NCBI GenBank assembly: GCA_945879115.1
Contig: CAMDUR010000006.1
Coordinates: 26,135-90,134 of the forward strand
Origin: Polynucleobacter meluiroseus
Lineage (GTDB): Bacteria; Pseudomonadota; Gammaproteobacteria; Burkholderiales; Burkholderiaceae
Length of the DNA stretch: 64,000 nucleotides
Reading direction: 5' to 3'
The notes below the pieces were generated by a model. The model made no database searches and was not told the origin of the DNA. It saw only the letters and a list, made by a program, of their open reading frames with translations. Positions 57,102 through 64,000 of the stretch are shown piece after piece. The position numbers and the translations under genes are program-made. How positions within the stretch are numbered: the first letter of the stretch is position 1; every line of letters starts with the position of its first letter.

Positions 57102-57644
57102 TTAATTACGAAATGGGAATTTAAACGCTGCTAACAAAGCTTTTGCTTCATCATCAGTTTTAGCTGTTGTGGTAATGCTGATATTTAGTCCACGAAGCGA
57201 ATCGATTTTGTCGTATTCAATTTCAGGGAAAATGATCTGCTCTTTAACGCCAATATTGTAGTTTCCACGACCATCAAATGCTTTGCCTGATATACCGCGG
57301 AAGTCGCGAACACGTGGCAGTGCAACTGTAATAAAACGATCTAAGAATTCATACATTACTTGACCGCGTAAAGTTACCATTGCACCAATTGGGTAACCTT
57401 GACGGATTTTGAAACCGGCAATAGCTTTACGCGCTTTAGTAACAACAGGCTTTTGACCAGCAATCTTTGTAAGATCACCAACTGCGTGTTCAATTACTTT
57501 TTTATCATTAACAGCCTCACCTAAACCCATATTCAATGTGATTTTGGTGATGCGTGGAACTTCCATAACAGACTTGTATCCAAACTGCTTCATTAAGTCA
57601 GCTGAAACTTTATCTTTATAGATACTTTGTAAACGTGTTGGCAT
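57102..57644 (-). CDS. rplE: Large-subunit ribosomal protein L5
   Basis: A 180-residue L5. [18 protein letters not shown] near residues 27-44, the [25 protein letters not shown] segment near 77-101 and the [33 protein letters not shown] segment are all typical. L5 binds 5S rRNA and contacts the P-site tRNA. It lies 17 bases after rplX. Confidence 0.99.
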   Translation of the reverse strand: MPTRLQSIYKDKVSADLMKQFGYKSVMEVPRITKITLNMGLGEAVNDKKVIEHAVGDLTKIAGQKPVVTKARKAIAGFKIRQGYPIGAMVTLRGQVMYEFLDRFITVALPRVRDFRGISGKAFDGRGNYNIGVKEQIIFPEIEYDKIDSLRGLNISITTTAKTDDEAKALLAAFKFPFRN

Positions 57645-57661
57645 ATTTATTTATCCTCGTC

Positions 57662-57970
57662 TTAGGCAGCTACGATAGCGCCAGTTGTCTTGAGGTAGCG
57701 AACCTTCTTGCCGTCAGCTTCTTTAACGCCAACACGAGAAGGTTTTCCGTTTGCGTCAACCAATGCAACATTGGATATAGCGATAGGCATTGTTTTATCA
57801 ACAACACCACCCGTTGTACCAGCGGCTGGATTAGGTTTAACGTTTTTCTTGTATACATTAACGCCTTCAACGAGTAATTTGCCCTCGAGAATTTGTGTCA
57901 CTGTACCTTTTTTACCTTTGTCACGACCAGTAGTTACTACCACTTGATCGCCTTTACGAATCTTGTTCAT
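57662..57970 (-). CDS. rplX: Large-subunit ribosomal protein L24
   Basis: A 102-residue L24 with the KOW motif [22 protein letters not shown] near residues 7-28 and [14 protein letters not shown] following. It binds near the 5' end of 23S rRNA and starts assembly of the large subunit. It lies 9 bases after rplN. Confidence 0.98.
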   Translation of the reverse strand: MNKIRKGDQVVVTTGRDKGKKGTVTQILEGKLLVEGVNVYKKNVKPNPAAGTTGGVVDKTMPIAISNVALVDANGKPSRVGVKEADGKKVRYLKTTGAIVAA

Positions 57971-57979
57971 ATCGACCCT

Positions 57980-58348
57980 TTAAATAACTTCTGGCGCGAG
58001 AGAAACGATTTTCATGAAGCGTTCAGTACGCAATTCGCGTGTTACTGGCCCGAAAATACGTGTACCAATTGGCTCTAATTTTGCATTGAGCAAAACGGCC
58101 GCATTGGAATCAAATTTAATGAGTGAGCCGTCTGGACGGCGAACACCTTTGGCAGTACGAACTACCACGGCGTTGTAAATATCACCTTTTTTAACACGTC
58201 CACGCGGAGCGGCATCTTTAACCGTTACCTTAATAATGTCACCAATGCTGGCGTAACGGCGTTTTGAACCACCGAGCACCTTGATGCACAATACTTCGCG
58301 GGCACCGGTGTTATCGGCAACCTCTAGTCTGCTTTCAGTTTGAATCAT
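57980..58348 (-). CDS. rplN: Large-subunit ribosomal protein L14
   Basis: A 122-residue L14 from the ATG at 58348, beginning [19 protein letters not shown], the universal L14 start. The open frame extends upstream to 58420, but those 24 residues are unlike L14 and lie in the leader; GGGGAT precedes the chosen ATG. It ends in [13 protein letters not shown]14 is at the subunit interface. It is the first gene of the spc operon, with a strong promoter about 130 bases upstream. Confidence 0.98.
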   Translation of the reverse strand: MIQTESRLEVADNTGAREVLCIKVLGGSKRRYASIGDIIKVTVKDAAPRGRVKKGDIYNAVVVRTAKGVRRPDGSLIKFDSNAAVLLNAKLEPIGTRIFGPVTRELRTERFMKIVSLAPEVI

Positions 58349-58481
58349 CTTTTTATCCCCAACTTGAGCGCCATAGGCAATCAGTCTTGGTTCCGTTGAG
58401 GGGCCCGTATCTTGCGACAAAAACCCCGGATTTATACTACTGAATTAATTTCTTTCCATATACGATCCTGGAAAGCCATCT

Positions 58482-58510
58482 ATTATAACAGGCCTGCATT
58501 TTGTTTGCAA
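58482..58510 (-). promoter_or_regulatory. Sigma-70 promoter of the spc operon
   Basis: On the minus strand the -35 TTGCAA (58510-58505) and a perfect -10 TATAAT (58487-58482) are 17 bases apart. Transcription should begin near 58475, giving a leader of about 127 bases before rplN. The place matches that of the E. coli spc promoter, between rpsQ and rplN. Confidence 0.8.
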
Positions 58511-58517
58511 GCCTGTT
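58487..58517 (-). terminator. Hairpin overlapping the spc promoter, possible S10-operon terminator
   Basis: AACAGGC (58487-58493) pairs with GCCTGTT (58511-58517), with inner TGCA pairs extending the stem. It begins 12 bases after the rpsQ stop. It lacks a strong T run, so termination would be incomplete. The stem includes the -35 and ends at the -10. Confidence 0.4.
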
Positions 58518-58528
58518 TGCTTAGTTTT

Positions 58529-58804
58529 TTAGATGCCTTTTGAAGCTTCTACCAAACGTGTCACTACCCAAGACTTACTTCTTGAAATTGGCTTTGATTC
58601 TGCAATTTCAACTGTATCGCCGTCTTTAAATTGGTTAGTTTCATCATGTGCATGGTACTTCTTTGATTTGGCAACATATTTGCCATACAAAGGGTGCTTT
58701 ACACGACGCTCAACTAACACTGTTACTGTTTTTTGCATCTTATCGCTAACCACGCGACCAATTAATGTACGGCGCAATGGTTTTTTTGTAGTTTCAGTCA
58801 TCAT
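58529..58804 (-). CDS. rpsQ: Small-subunit ribosomal protein S17
   Basis: A 91-residue S17, an OB-fold protein. [45 protein letters not shown] is the core, and [18 protein letters not shown] follows. It binds 16S rRNA helix 11. The two Met codons at the start are both possible; the first overlaps rpmC. It ends the S10 operon. Confidence 0.98.
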   Translation of the reverse strand: MMTETTKKPLRRTLIGRVVSDKMQKTVTVLVERRVKHPLYGKYVAKSKKYHAHDETNQFKDGDTVEIAESKPISRSKSWVVTRLVEASKGI

Positions 58805-58995
58805 TTTTGGCTCGCTTTCTGGGCAATAACAGTTTTCACACGAGCAATGTCGCGTTTTACTTTACCAAGTTGGCTAGTATCTGAAAGTTGCTGTGTTCCC
58901 TTTTGCATACGCAATTTAAATTGGGCTTTGAGCAATTCAGATAACTCGTTGTTTAAAGATTTAACGTCTTTAGCGTTTAAATCGGAAGCTTTCAT
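58801..58995 (-). CDS. rpmC: Large-subunit ribosomal protein L29
   Basis: A 64-residue L29. [57 protein letters not shown] is the standard two-helix hairpin. L29 lies by the exit tunnel and helps form the trigger-factor site with L23. It overlaps rpsQ by 4 bases and follows rplP by 15. Confidence 0.98.
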   Translation of the reverse strand: MKASDLNAKDVKSLNNELSELLKAQFKLRMQKGTQQLSDTSQLGKVKRDIARVKTVIAQKASQK

Positions 58996-59010
58996 TTTGT
59001 CCCGTCCAGA

Positions 59011-59427
59011 TTAGGCGCCAATTTGGCGCACAACAAATGTAGTTTGAATAGGCAACTTAGCGGCAGCAAGTCTAAAAGCCTCGCGCGCCAATACTTCGTC
59101 AACACCATCCATCTCATATAACACTTTGCCTGGCTGGATCTCAGCTACGTAGTACTCTGGGTTACCTTTACCGTTACCCATACGAACTTCTGCAGGTTTC
59201 TGTGAAATTGGCTTATCTGGGAAAATACGTATCCAGATACGACCGCCACGCTTAATGTGACGTGTCATTGCACGACGAGCAGCTTCAATTTGACGAGCCG
59301 TTAAACGACCACGACCAACTGCTTTTAAACCAAAGTCACCAAAAGACACGCTGCTACCACGAGTTGCAACACCCGTGTTACGGCCTTTTTGTTCCTTACG
59401 GTACTTACGACGTTTTGGTTGCAACAT
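59011..59427 (-). CDS. rplP: Large-subunit ribosomal protein L16
   Basis: A 138-residue L16. [19 protein letters not shown] begins it, and [45 protein letters not shown] is the conserved core near 44-88. It contacts the A-site tRNA elbow. It lies 2 bases after rpsC. Confidence 0.99.
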   Translation of the reverse strand: MLQPKRRKYRKEQKGRNTGVATRGSSVSFGDFGLKAVGRGRLTARQIEAARRAMTRHIKRGGRIWIRIFPDKPISQKPAEVRMGNGKGNPEYYVAEIQPGKVLYEMDGVDEVLAREAFRLAAAKLPIQTTFVVRQIGA

Positions 59428-59429
59428 AA

Positions 59430-60242
59430 TTATTCTCCAGCCTTCTCAACAGGCTTTGTTACTTTGCGCACGCGTTTTACGGCTGGCTTAGCATCACCTG
59501 CTGGCTTATCACCATCTTCCTTAGCTTTACGTGGTGCACGTGTGCCTGGACGACGAGCTTTTTTCTCTTGGTCTGCTTCTGGTGAAGCAGGTGCAATTGC
59601 ATTGGCATCAGCACGACCTAATGTATCACCTTTGTAAACCCAAACTTTGACACCGATAATTCCGTATGTTGTTTCGGCTTCTGAGGTTGCATAGTCAATA
59701 TCAGCCTTCAATGTATGAAGAGGTACTCTACCTTCACGATACCATTCAGTACGCGCAATTTCAGCACCGTTCAAACGACCAGCACTCATGATTTTGATGC
59801 CTTGAGCACCTAAACGCATAGCACTTTGCATTGCACGCTTCATGGCGCGACGGAACATAATACGTTTTTCAAGCTGCTGAGTGATTGAATCAGCAATTAA
59901 CTGAGCATCGACTTCTGGCTTACGAATTTCTTCAATATTCACATGAACTGGAACACCCATGCGCTTTTGCAACTCTTTGCGCAACACTTCGATGTCTTCG
60001 CCTTTTTTACCAATAACAACACCAGGGCGTGAGCTGTAAATGGTGATCTTTGCATTCTTTGCAGGACGCTCAATGATCACTTTACTTACTGATGCATTTT
60101 TTAATTTCTTCTTTAGGTAGCTACGAACCTCAACGTCCTCTTGCAACATTCTTGCAAAGTCTGCGCTGTTAGCGTACCAGCGTGAAGTCCAATTACGGCT
60201 TACCGAGAGACGAAATCCGGTTGGATGTATTTTCTGACCCAT
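59430..60242 (-). CDS. rpsC: Small-subunit ribosomal protein S3
   Basis: A 270-residue S3 with the KH domain ([23 protein letters not shown] near residues 69-91) and the C-terminal domain with [30 protein letters not shown]. Beyond about residue 215 it has a basic, alanine- and proline-rich tail, which makes it about 40 residues longer than the E. coli protein; such tails are common in betaproteobacteria. S3 lies at the mRNA entry. Confidence 0.99.
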   Translation of the reverse strand: MGQKIHPTGFRLSVSRNWTSRWYANSADFARMLQEDVEVRSYLKKKLKNASVSKVIIERPAKNAKITIYSSRPGVVIGKKGEDIEVLRKELQKRMGVPVHVNIEEIRKPEVDAQLIADSITQQLEKRIMFRRAMKRAMQSAMRLGAQGIKIMSAGRLNGAEIARTEWYREGRVPLHTLKADIDYATSEAETTYGIIGVKVWVYKGDTLGRADANAIAPASPEADQEKKARRPGTRAPRKAKEDGDKPAGDAKPAVKRVRKVTKPVEKAGE

Positions 60243-60251
60243 GTCTCTTCC

Positions 60252-60581
60252 TTAGTTGCTCAAAGTCACAGTAATGTGACAAGTTTGCTTTTCAATTTTA
60301 TTGCCACGACCCTTAGCACGAGCTGTAAAACGCTTGAGCGAAGTAGCCTTATCAACTGTGACAACTTTTACCTTGAGCTCATCAATATCTGCACCTGAGT
60401 TGTGCTCCGCGTTAGCGATAGCTGACTCAACTACTTTCTTCATGATGAACGCAGCCTTTTTAGGGCTAAAAGTTAGTATGTTCAATGCGCGTGCAATCGG
60501 CAAACCACGAATCTGGTCAGCAACCAAACGTGTCTTTTGCGCAGAAATGCGGGCGCTGCGGTGAATAGCTTTAGATTCCAT
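60252..60581 (-). CDS. rplV: Large-subunit ribosomal protein L22
   Basis: A 109-residue L22. [28 protein letters not shown] and the C-terminal hairpin [20 protein letters not shown] are typical; the hairpin lines the exit tunnel where macrolide resistance changes map. Length is normal. It lies 9 bases after rpsS. Confidence 0.99.
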   Translation of the reverse strand: MESKAIHRSARISAQKTRLVADQIRGLPIARALNILTFSPKKAAFIMKKVVESAIANAEHNSGADIDELKVKVVTVDKATSLKRFTARAKGRGNKIEKQTCHITVTLSN

Positions 60582-60590
60582 ATCGTCCTC

Positions 60591-60866
60591 TTACTTCTTA
60601 GCTTTTTTATCGGCCGCATGACCTTTAAACGTACGCGTAAGCGCGAACTCACCAAGCTTATGTCCAACCATGTTTTCAGTGATGTACACAGGTACATGCT
60701 GACGACCATTGTGAACGGCGATTGTGAGACCAATGAAGTCAGGCAGAATGGTCGAACGGCGTGACCATGTCTTGATGGGCTTCTTATCTTTGATGGCTAC
60801 TGCAGTTTCAACCTTTTTAACGAGGCTGACTTCGCAGAATGGACCTTTTTTAGCTGAGCGCGTCAT
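60591..60866 (-). CDS. rpsS: Small-subunit ribosomal protein S19
   Basis: A 91-residue S19. [20 protein letters not shown] and [53 protein letters not shown] form the full family pattern. S19 binds the 30S head with S13. It lies 18 bases after rplB. Confidence 0.99.
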   Translation of the reverse strand: MTRSAKKGPFCEVSLVKKVETAVAIKDKKPIKTWSRRSTILPDFIGLTIAVHNGRQHVPVYITENMVGHKLGEFALTRTFKGHAADKKAKK

Positions 60867-60884
60867 GTCTATTTCCTTATTCTG

Positions 60885-61715
60885 TTAGCGCTTTTGACGA
60901 CGTTGAGCAATCATGCTTGTCGTACGCTTATTGCGGCGTGTTCTGTAACCCTTAGTTGGCGTGCCCCATGGAGATACTGGAACGCGACCTTCACCTGTAC
61001 GACCTTCACCACCACCATGTGGGTGATCGACTGGGTTCATTGCAACACCACGAACTGTTGGACGAATACCGCGCCAGCGATTTGCACCAGCTTTACCGAT
61101 TTGACGTAGGCTGTGCTCTTCATTACCTACTTCACCAATCGTTGCACGACATTCAATATGTACACGACGAACTTCACCTGAGCGTAAACGCACTTGACCG
61201 TATACACCTTCACGAGCTAAAAGCACTGCTGAACCGCCAGCAGTACGAACCAACTGAGCACCCTTGCCTGGCATCATCTCCACACAGTGGATCGTGCTAC
61301 CAACAGGAATGTTTCTCAATGGTAAGTTGTTACCAACTTTAATTGGAGCCTCAGAACCACTGATGATTGCCTGCCCAACTACTGCGCCTTTAGGAGCAAT
61401 AATATAGCGGCGCTCACCGTCAACGAATAGCAATAATGCTAAGTTTGCAGTGCGGTTTGGATCGTATTCTAGACGTTCAATTTTCGCTGGAATACCATCT
61501 TTATCATTTCTTTTAAAGTCAACAATACGGTAATGATGCTTATGACCACCACCCTTGTGGCGTGTGGTGATATGACCGTTATTGTTACGACCAGATTTTT
61601 GGTGTTGTGGCTCTAACAAGCCAGCAAAAGGTTTACCCTTGTGCAGGTCTGGATTGACCACTTTCACCATTGAGCGACGTCCTGGTGACGTCGGCTTGGT
61701 TTTCATTAGCGGCAT
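60885..61715 (-). CDS. rplB: Large-subunit ribosomal protein L2
   Basis: A 276-residue L2. [19 protein letters not shown] begins it; [28 protein letters not shown] and the C-terminal [18 protein letters not shown], with the conserved histidine important for peptidyl transfer, are present. It ends in the basic [18 protein letters not shown]. It lies 2 bases after rplW. Confidence 0.99.
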   Translation of the reverse strand: MPLMKTKPTSPGRRSMVKVVNPDLHKGKPFAGLLEPQHQKSGRNNNGHITTRHKGGGHKHHYRIVDFKRNDKDGIPAKIERLEYDPNRTANLALLLFVDGERRYIIAPKGAVVGQAIISGSEAPIKVGNNLPLRNIPVGSTIHCVEMMPGKGAQLVRTAGGSAVLLAREGVYGQVRLRSGEVRRVHIECRATIGEVGNEEHSLRQIGKAGANRWRGIRPTVRGVAMNPVDHPHGGGEGRTGEGRVPVSPWGTPTKGYRTRRNKRTTSMIAQRRQKR

Positions 61716-61717
61716 AA

Positions 61718-62032
61718 TTAATTTGCCTCCGCTTCAAAGTTGATTTCTTGACCAGGCTTCAAACAAACATAAGCCTTCTTCGTGTGGTTGCGACGACCCT
61801 CAAAACGGCCAAAGCGCTTTGCTTTACCTTTTTGATTGACAACCTGCACAGACTCAACCTGCACTTTGAATAACAATTCAACTGCAGCTTTGATTTCTAA
61901 TTTGTTCGCGTCGCGCATAACTTGGAAAACCACTTGCTCATTCTTTTCAGCAACCATTGTTGCTTTTTCAGAAATCACTGGGCCAACCAAGACCTGCATT
62001 AATCGATGGTCGTTTTTACGTGTAGCTATCAT
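61718..62032 (-). CDS. rplW: Large-subunit ribosomal protein L23
   Basis: A 104-residue L23. [56 protein letters not shown] is the standard fold, with the extended loop [22 protein letters not shown] reaching the tunnel. It docks trigger factor and SRP. It overlaps rplD by 4 bases. Confidence 0.98.
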   Translation of the reverse strand: MIATRKNDHRLMQVLVGPVISEKATMVAEKNEQVVFQVMRDANKLEIKAAVELLFKVQVESVQVVNQKGKAKRFGRFEGRRNHTKKAYVCLKPGQEINFEAEAN

Positions 62033-62649
62033 TTGAGCATCTCCTCAATTTGAGCAACAGCTGACTTTAGGATCAATACTTTCTGGAAATGAATCAATGA
62101 AAGCGGATCTGCGTGCTGCGCTTCAACTACACCAACCTTATGCAAGTTACGTGAAGCTAAATATAGATTCTCATCGACCTTATCAGCAATGATAAGAACA
62201 GAATCCAAACCCATTGCTTTAACTTTTTCAGCTAATAGCTTAGTCTTTGGAGCGTCAACCGTGAAACTCTCAACAATATTGAGACGACCTTCGCGAGCCA
62301 ACTGAGACAAGATGGAGCGCATACCTGCGCGATACATCTTCTTGTTAACTTTTTGTGAAAAATTCTCTTCTGGTGAGTTAGGGAATATACGACCACCCCC
62401 GCGCCACAATGGTGAAGATGACATACCCGCACGAGCACGGCCCGTACCTTTTTGACGCCAAGGTTTCTTGGTTGTATGTTTAACTTGTTCACGGTCTTTT
62501 TGAGCACGGTTTCCGCTACGAGCGTTGGCTTGATAAGCAACAACGATCTGGTGAACCAATGCTTCGTTATATTCACGCTCGAAAACTTCTGGAGAAGCAG
62601 TTACGCCTGCACCCAGTTTTCCGTCAGCTTGTAGGAGCTTTAATTCCAT
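62029..62649 (-). CDS. rplD: Large-subunit ribosomal protein L4
   Basis: A 206-residue L4. The tunnel loop [33 protein letters not shown] near residues 62-94 is the family signature, and the globular part continues with [20 protein letters not shown]. In enterobacteria L4 also represses the S10 operon; no matching leader is visible here. It lies 11 bases after rplC. Confidence 0.99.
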   Translation of the reverse strand: MELKLLQADGKLGAGVTASPEVFEREYNEALVHQIVVAYQANARSGNRAQKDREQVKHTTKKPWRQKGTGRARAGMSSSPLWRGGGRIFPNSPEENFSQKVNKKMYRAGMRSILSQLAREGRLNIVESFTVDAPKTKLLAEKVKAMGLDSVLIIADKVDENLYLASRNLHKVGVVEAQHADPLSLIHFQKVLILKSAVAQIEEMLK

Positions 62650-62660
62650 GTGCGCGCTCC

Positions 62661-63311
62661 TTATTTGGCAGCAGCAGTTTTAACTGCTGGAGTGATGATG
62701 ACTTTGCCGCCACGAGAACCTGGAATCGCGCCTTTAATCAAGAGCAATTTGCGTTCTCCGTCAATTCGAGCAACTTCAAGATTTTGAACTGTACGAGTCA
62801 CATCACCTAAGTGACCTGTCATACGCTTACCCGGAAAAACACGACCAGGATCCTGTGCCATACCAATAGAGCCAGGAACATTGTGAGAGCGTGAGTTACC
62901 GTGTGATGCACGGCCTGAAGCAAAATGGTGGCGCTTAATAGTGCCGGCGTAACCTTTACCGATCGTTGTACCTTGCACGTCAACTTTTTGACCAACTGCA
63001 AATGTATCAAGACCAATAATGTCGCCAACTTTAAGCTCGCCGGCTTTTGCTGCGTCAATGCGGAATTCATTTAGGGCGTTACCGGCTAATACACCTGCTT
63101 TAGCAAAGTGACCAGCTTGTGGTTTAACAACGCGTGAAGCACGGCGAGTTCCGAAAGCTAACTGAACAGCTGTATAGCCATCAGTTTCTTCAGTTTTAAC
63201 TTGCGCAATGCGGTTATCGCTCACGTCGATAACTGTGACCGGAACAGCATCACCCTCTTCCGTGAAGAGGCGGGTCATGCCGACCTTACGGCCGATCAAG
63301 CCTAGGCTCAT
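62661..63311 (-). CDS. rplC: Large-subunit ribosomal protein L3
   Basis: A 216-residue L3. [28 protein letters not shown] begins it, and the central loop [42 protein letters not shown] near 128-170 approaches the peptidyl-transferase centre; its glutamine is the usual PrmB methylation site. It is separated from rpsJ by 139 bases, in which a good promoter lies. Confidence 0.99.
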   Translation of the reverse strand: MSLGLIGRKVGMTRLFTEEGDAVPVTVIDVSDNRIAQVKTEETDGYTAVQLAFGTRRASRVVKPQAGHFAKAGVLAGNALNEFRIDAAKAGELKVGDIIGLDTFAVGQKVDVQGTTIGKGYAGTIKRHHFASGRASHGNSRSHNVPGSIGMAQDPGRVFPGKRMTGHLGDVTRTVQNLEVARIDGERKLLLIKGAIPGSRGGKVIITPAVKTAAAK

Positions 63312-63406
63312 ATTAATACTCCAATGCTGACTACGATTGGCCAGCGGAAATTTATAAATATTACTTTTTTTAACTACTTTTCCCAGATATTTCTAGGAAG
63401 CCTGAT

Positions 63407-63435
63407 ATTGTAGCGCCTTTTTTAAAGCCCTGCAA
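63407..63435 (-). promoter_or_regulatory. Sigma-70 promoter upstream of rplC inside the S10 operon
   Basis: On the minus strand the -35 TTGCAG (63435-63430) and -10 TACAAT (63412-63407) are exactly 17 bases apart. The start should be near 63400, giving an 89-base leader to rplC. It lies in an unusually long gap between rpsJ and rplC. Confidence 0.7.
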
Positions 63436-63450
63436 TAGCAGTTTTAACAA

Positions 63451-63762
63451 TTACTGAAGCTTAATTTCGACATCCACACCAGCGGGAAGGTCTAATTTCA
63501 TCAAAGCATCAACAGTTTTTTCAGTGGGATCAATAATATCCATCAAACGCAAATGCGTACGAATCTCTAACTGATCACGAGAAGTCTTATTAACGTGTGG
63601 TGAACGTAGAATATCAAAACGCTCAATACGAGTTGGTAAAGGTACCGGACCCTTAACAACTGCTCCTGTGCGTTTTGCAGTGTCTACAATTTCAGCGGCT
63701 GACTGATCGATCAAACGATAGTCAAAAGCTTTTAATCTAATACGAATTTTCTGATTTTGCAT
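63451..63762 (-). CDS. rpsJ: Small-subunit ribosomal protein S10 (NusE)
   Basis: A 103-residue S10. [73 protein letters not shown] is close to the family consensus. Besides its place in the 30S head, S10 acts as NusE in antitermination with NusB. It lies about 90 bases after tuf, with its own downstream gap before rplC. Confidence 0.99.
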   Translation of the reverse strand: MQNQKIRIRLKAFDYRLIDQSAAEIVDTAKRTGAVVKGPVPLPTRIERFDILRSPHVNKTSRDQLEIRTHLRLMDIIDPTEKTVDALMKLDLPAGVDVEIKLQ

Positions 63763-63812
63763 TTTTTATCCTAAAGAGCAGTGCGATGTTGTCGCGATAT
63801 AACTAAAGAGCG

Positions 63813-63839
63813 CGGTGGCACGCAACATTCGCGCCACCG
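63813..63839 (-). terminator. Hairpin between tuf and rpsJ
   Basis: CGGTGGC (63813-63819) pairs with GCCACCG (63833-63839) around 13 bases, and a further wobble and G-C pair extend it. It follows the tuf stop by 14 bases on the minus strand. The stem is GC-rich but the following sequence has only CTCTTTAG, so it may attenuate rather than end transcription into rpsJ. Confidence 0.5.
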
Positions 63840-63852
63840 TGTGCAAAACTTA

Positions 63853-64000
63853 TTATTCTAAAACTTTAGCAACAACACCGGCGCCAACAGTACGGCCACC
63901 TTCGCGGATCGCAAAACGGAGACCTTCTTCCATCGCAATCGGAGCAATCAACTTCACTGTAATCGTGACGTTATCACCAGGCATCACCATCTCTTTGTCT
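63853..64000 (-). CDS. tuf: Elongation factor Tu (partial, C-terminal end)
   Basis: The last 48 codons of EF-Tu, cut by the right edge of the window. The visible end reads [45 protein letters not shown], near-identical to the universal C-terminal domain 3. EF-Tu brings aminoacyl-tRNA to the ribosome. Its place before rpsJ is the standard str-S10 junction; a second tuf copy elsewhere is common in betaproteobacteria but not visible here. Confidence 0.97.
   Translation of the reverse strand, partial: DKEMVMPGDNVTITVKLIAPIAMEEGLRFAIREGGRTVGAGVVAKVLE

Noticed and set aside
58349..58420. Extended N-terminus for L14
   Set aside because: The extra 24 residues do not match the universal L14 start at 58348 and fall in the spc leader.

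Overview
The window looks like a piece of a betaproteobacterial chromosome of the Burkholderiales, most like Polynucleobacter. This is an inference from gene order and protein character, not a database result. The pointers are the Bug/TctC solute-binding proteins, an Omp32-type porin, the order mlaFEDACB - ABC exporter - ibaG - murA - hisGD, the order pilQ - aroKB - dgt - gltBD beside mrcA, resB/ccsB cytochrome c maturation, and an uninterrupted tuf-S10-spc-alpha ribosomal block. The DNA is AT-rich and gene-dense. No gap without a gene exceeds about 250 bases. I saw no tRNA, rRNA, CRISPR array or phage.

Layout. 1-4384: a TctD-like response regulator (partial, minus strand) divergent from a tripartite tricarboxylate transporter, tctC-tctB-tctA, plus a second binding protein. 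4519-5657: a two-gene short-chain chromate transporter. 5850-6896: a porin. 7139-8848: a Sel1-repeat protein. 8881-14766: a leftward operon hisB-H-A-F-I-E, HIT protein, tatA-B-C. 14892-15959: hisC, on the opposite strand to the other his genes, followed by two small DUF1640-like coiled-coil genes. 16698-25704: leftward mla lipid-transport genes, an ABC-2 exporter, ibaG, murA, hisG and hisD.

25742-31984: glutamate synthase gltBD. 32202-32897: a REP-associated tyrosine transposase (RAYT) with an inverted repeat next to it. 32903-37286: dgt, aroB, aroK, a shortened pilQ and a PilP-like gene where a full pilMNOPQ cluster would be expected. 37394-39703: mrcA, divergent. 39731-49531: cyaY, lptM (only 57 codons), lysA, ccsB, resB, cytochrome c4, engB, hemB, dsbD and cutA. 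49596-64000: alpha, spc and S10 ribosomal operons ending in a partial tuf, including the small rpmJ and rpmD.

How they fit together. Most of the window is housekeeping: histidine synthesis, twin-arginine export, outer-membrane lipid asymmetry, nitrogen assimilation, cell-wall synthesis, cytochrome c maturation and translation. The parts that depart from the ordinary are the stripped-down type IV pilus secretin locus, the RAYT with its palindrome, the inverted hisC with a DUF1640 pair, and a set of promoter and hairpin arrangements. These include two probable leaderless starts, a dyad inside the gltB promoter spacer, and two well-formed internal promoters in the ribosomal block. I did not find a convincing wholly new multi-gene system; the reduced pil locus is the best candidate for something unusual.
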